NCBI RefSeq assembly: GCF_021800405.1
Contig: NZ_CP084550.1
Location: 4,216,001 to 4,280,000 of the forward strand
Source of the DNA: Arthrobacter sp. FW306-07-I
Lineage (GTDB): Bacteria > Actinomycetota > Actinomycetes > Actinomycetales > Micrococcaceae
Direction: 5' to 3'
DNA: 64,000 bases
Shown: in pieces, positions 62,980 through 64,000 of the stretch
Layout: the number at the start of each line of letters is the position of its first letter
Position numbering within the stretch: position 1 is the stretch's first letter
Translations under genes and position numbers: made by a program
The notes under the pieces: model-generated
What the model was told of the DNA's origin: nothing
Databases searched by the model: none
What the model saw: the letters and a program-made list of their open reading frames with translations, nothing else

Positions 62980-64000
62980 ATGTCCAAATCCACGGCCGCG
63001 CCCGGCGCGGGAGAAACCCTGACGCGACGCCAGATCGTCACCGTGATGGTGGGCCTGATGCTGGGCATGTTCCTGGCGTCCCTTGACCAGACCATCGTTT
63101 CCACGTCCATCTACACCATCGCCAATGACCTTGACGGGCTCTCGCTGCAGGCGTGGGCCACCACGGCGTACCTCATCACCTCCACTGTCAGCACCCCGCT
63201 GTACGGCAAGCTGAGCGACATCTTTGGCCGCCGTCCGCTGTACCTGACCGCGATCGCCGTCTTCCTGGTGGGCTCCATCTACGCCGGGTCCGTGCACTCG
63301 ATGACCGAGCTTGCCATTGCCCGCGGCATCCAGGGCCTGGGCGCCGGCGGCCTGCTGGCCCTGGCGCTGACCATCATCGGGGACATCGTTTCCTTGAAGG
63401 ACCGCGCCAAGTACCAGGGCTACTTCATGTCCGTGTTCGGCATCTCCTCGGTCCTGGGCCCGGTGGTGGGCGGCGCGTTCGCCGGCTCCGCCAACATCCT
63501 GGGCTTTGACGGCTGGCGCTGGGTGTTCTTCATCAACCTGCCCATCGGACTGGCCGCCCTGGTGGTGGTGTTCCTGTTCCTGCACCTGCCGGCGAAACAC
63601 CTCAAGCAGAGGATCGACTACTGGGGCGCCGCCGCCATCACGGTGGCCATCGTTCCGCTGCTCCTGGTGGCCGAACAAGGCCGCTCGTGGGGCTGGGCGT
63701 CCACCAACTCGTTCCTTTGCTACGGGGTGGGCATCCTGGGCATCGCGTGGTTCCTGCTCGCCGAGAAGCGCGCGGGGGACTATGCCCTGATTCCGCTGCG
63801 GCTCTTCAGCAACATCACGTTCGGGCTGTCCTCGCTGCTGAACTTCATCATCGGCATCGGCATGTTCGGTGCCATCGCGATGCTCCCCATGTACCTGCAG
63901 CTGGTCAAGGGCCTCACCCCCACGGAGGCCGGCCTGATGATGATCACCTTCACCGTCGGCATCCTCTTTGGCTCCATCACCGCCGGCCGCACCATTTCGG
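62980..64000 (+). CDS. DHA2-type MFS drug exporter (cut by window end)
   Basis: The first 340 codons of an EmrB/QacA-like 14-helix exporter, open to the window end. The ATG at 62980 follows TTGGAGCACCC. The N-terminal family blocks are LGMFLASLDQTIVSTSIYTI (about 28-47), YGKLSDIFGRRPLYL and ARGIQGLGAGGLLALALTII, with VLGPVVGGAFAG (motif C) following. It should export toxic compounds by proton antiport. A 23-base palindrome in its upstream region suggests local repression. Confidence 0.9.
   Translation, partial: MSKSTAAPGAGETLTRRQIVTVMVGLMLGMFLASLDQTIVSTSIYTIANDLDGLSLQAWATTAYLITSTVSTPLYGKLSDIFGRRPLYLTAIAVFLVGSIYAGSVHSMTELAIARGIQGLGAGGLLALALTIIGDIVSLKDRAKYQGYFMSVFGISSVLGPVVGGAFAGSANILGFDGWRWVFFINLPIGLAALVVVFLFLHLPAKHLKQRIDYWGAAAITVAIVPLLLVAEQGRSWGWASTNSFLCYGVGILGIAWFLLAEKRAGDYALIPLRLFSNITFGLSSLLNFIIGIGMFGAIAMLPMYLQLVKGLTPTEAGLMMITFTVGILFGSITAGRTIS

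Overview
The window looks like chromosomal DNA of a high-GC actinobacterium of the Arthrobacter/Pseudarthrobacter type (Micrococcaceae). The grounds are very high GC in coding DNA, frequent GTG starts, an AC-rich rRNA spacer without tRNA genes, a long 23S rRNA, a DUF222/HNH protein, and DtxR/IdeR-type iron control. The assignment is by general resemblance only; no database search was possible.

Layout. 1-10961 holds two rRNA operons in the same (minus) orientation. The first shows only its 16S 5' end at the window edge; the second is complete (16S-23S-5S). A two-gene lacI-lacZ unit sits between them. 11300-12074 is a rpmB-rpmG-rpsN operon of cysteine-poor (zinc-independent type) ribosomal proteins. 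12389-15196 is a flavin-based membrane electron-transfer cluster: ferric-reductase-like protein, FMN-binding protein and an ApbE flavin transferase broken by an in-frame TAA. 15227-17734 has two paralogous SGNH hydrolases around a divergent MarR/YciI pair. 18025-23228 is a siderophore-iron import operon (binding protein, two permeases, ATPase, siderophore-interacting reductase) behind an IdeR-type box.

24917-30658 is a jetA-jetB-jetC operon, the SMC-like core of a Wadjet (MksBEF/EptABC) anti-plasmid system, with no jetD nuclease gene anywhere in the window. 30926-43589 is mostly housekeeping and metabolism: acyl-CoA dehydrogenase, aldo/keto reductase, NmrA-like protein, sulfite-oxidase-like molybdoenzyme, S4 protein, GIY-YIG-like protein, HNH protein, CtaG-like protein, UDG-like protein and DedA. 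43597-48496 is an asparagine/aspartate unit: FadR-type regulator, asparaginase, aspartase and amino-acid permease. It is followed by gamma-glutamyltransferase on the other strand, L-lactate dehydrogenase and an unusual GNAT-AAA+ fusion.

52775-64000 has an HD protein, GluQRS, two Lrp/AsnC regulators (one divergent from a LysE exporter), small proteins, malic enzyme with a palindrome-rich upstream region, TetR, an MFS permease, an RraA-like protein, and a DHA2-type exporter cut by the window end and preceded by a MarR-like operator.

The best leads for something unusual are the jetABC operon without jetD, the GNAT-AAA+ fusion, the interrupted apbE beside intact partner genes, a 32-bp periodic intergenic repeat, and several strong unexplained palindromes.
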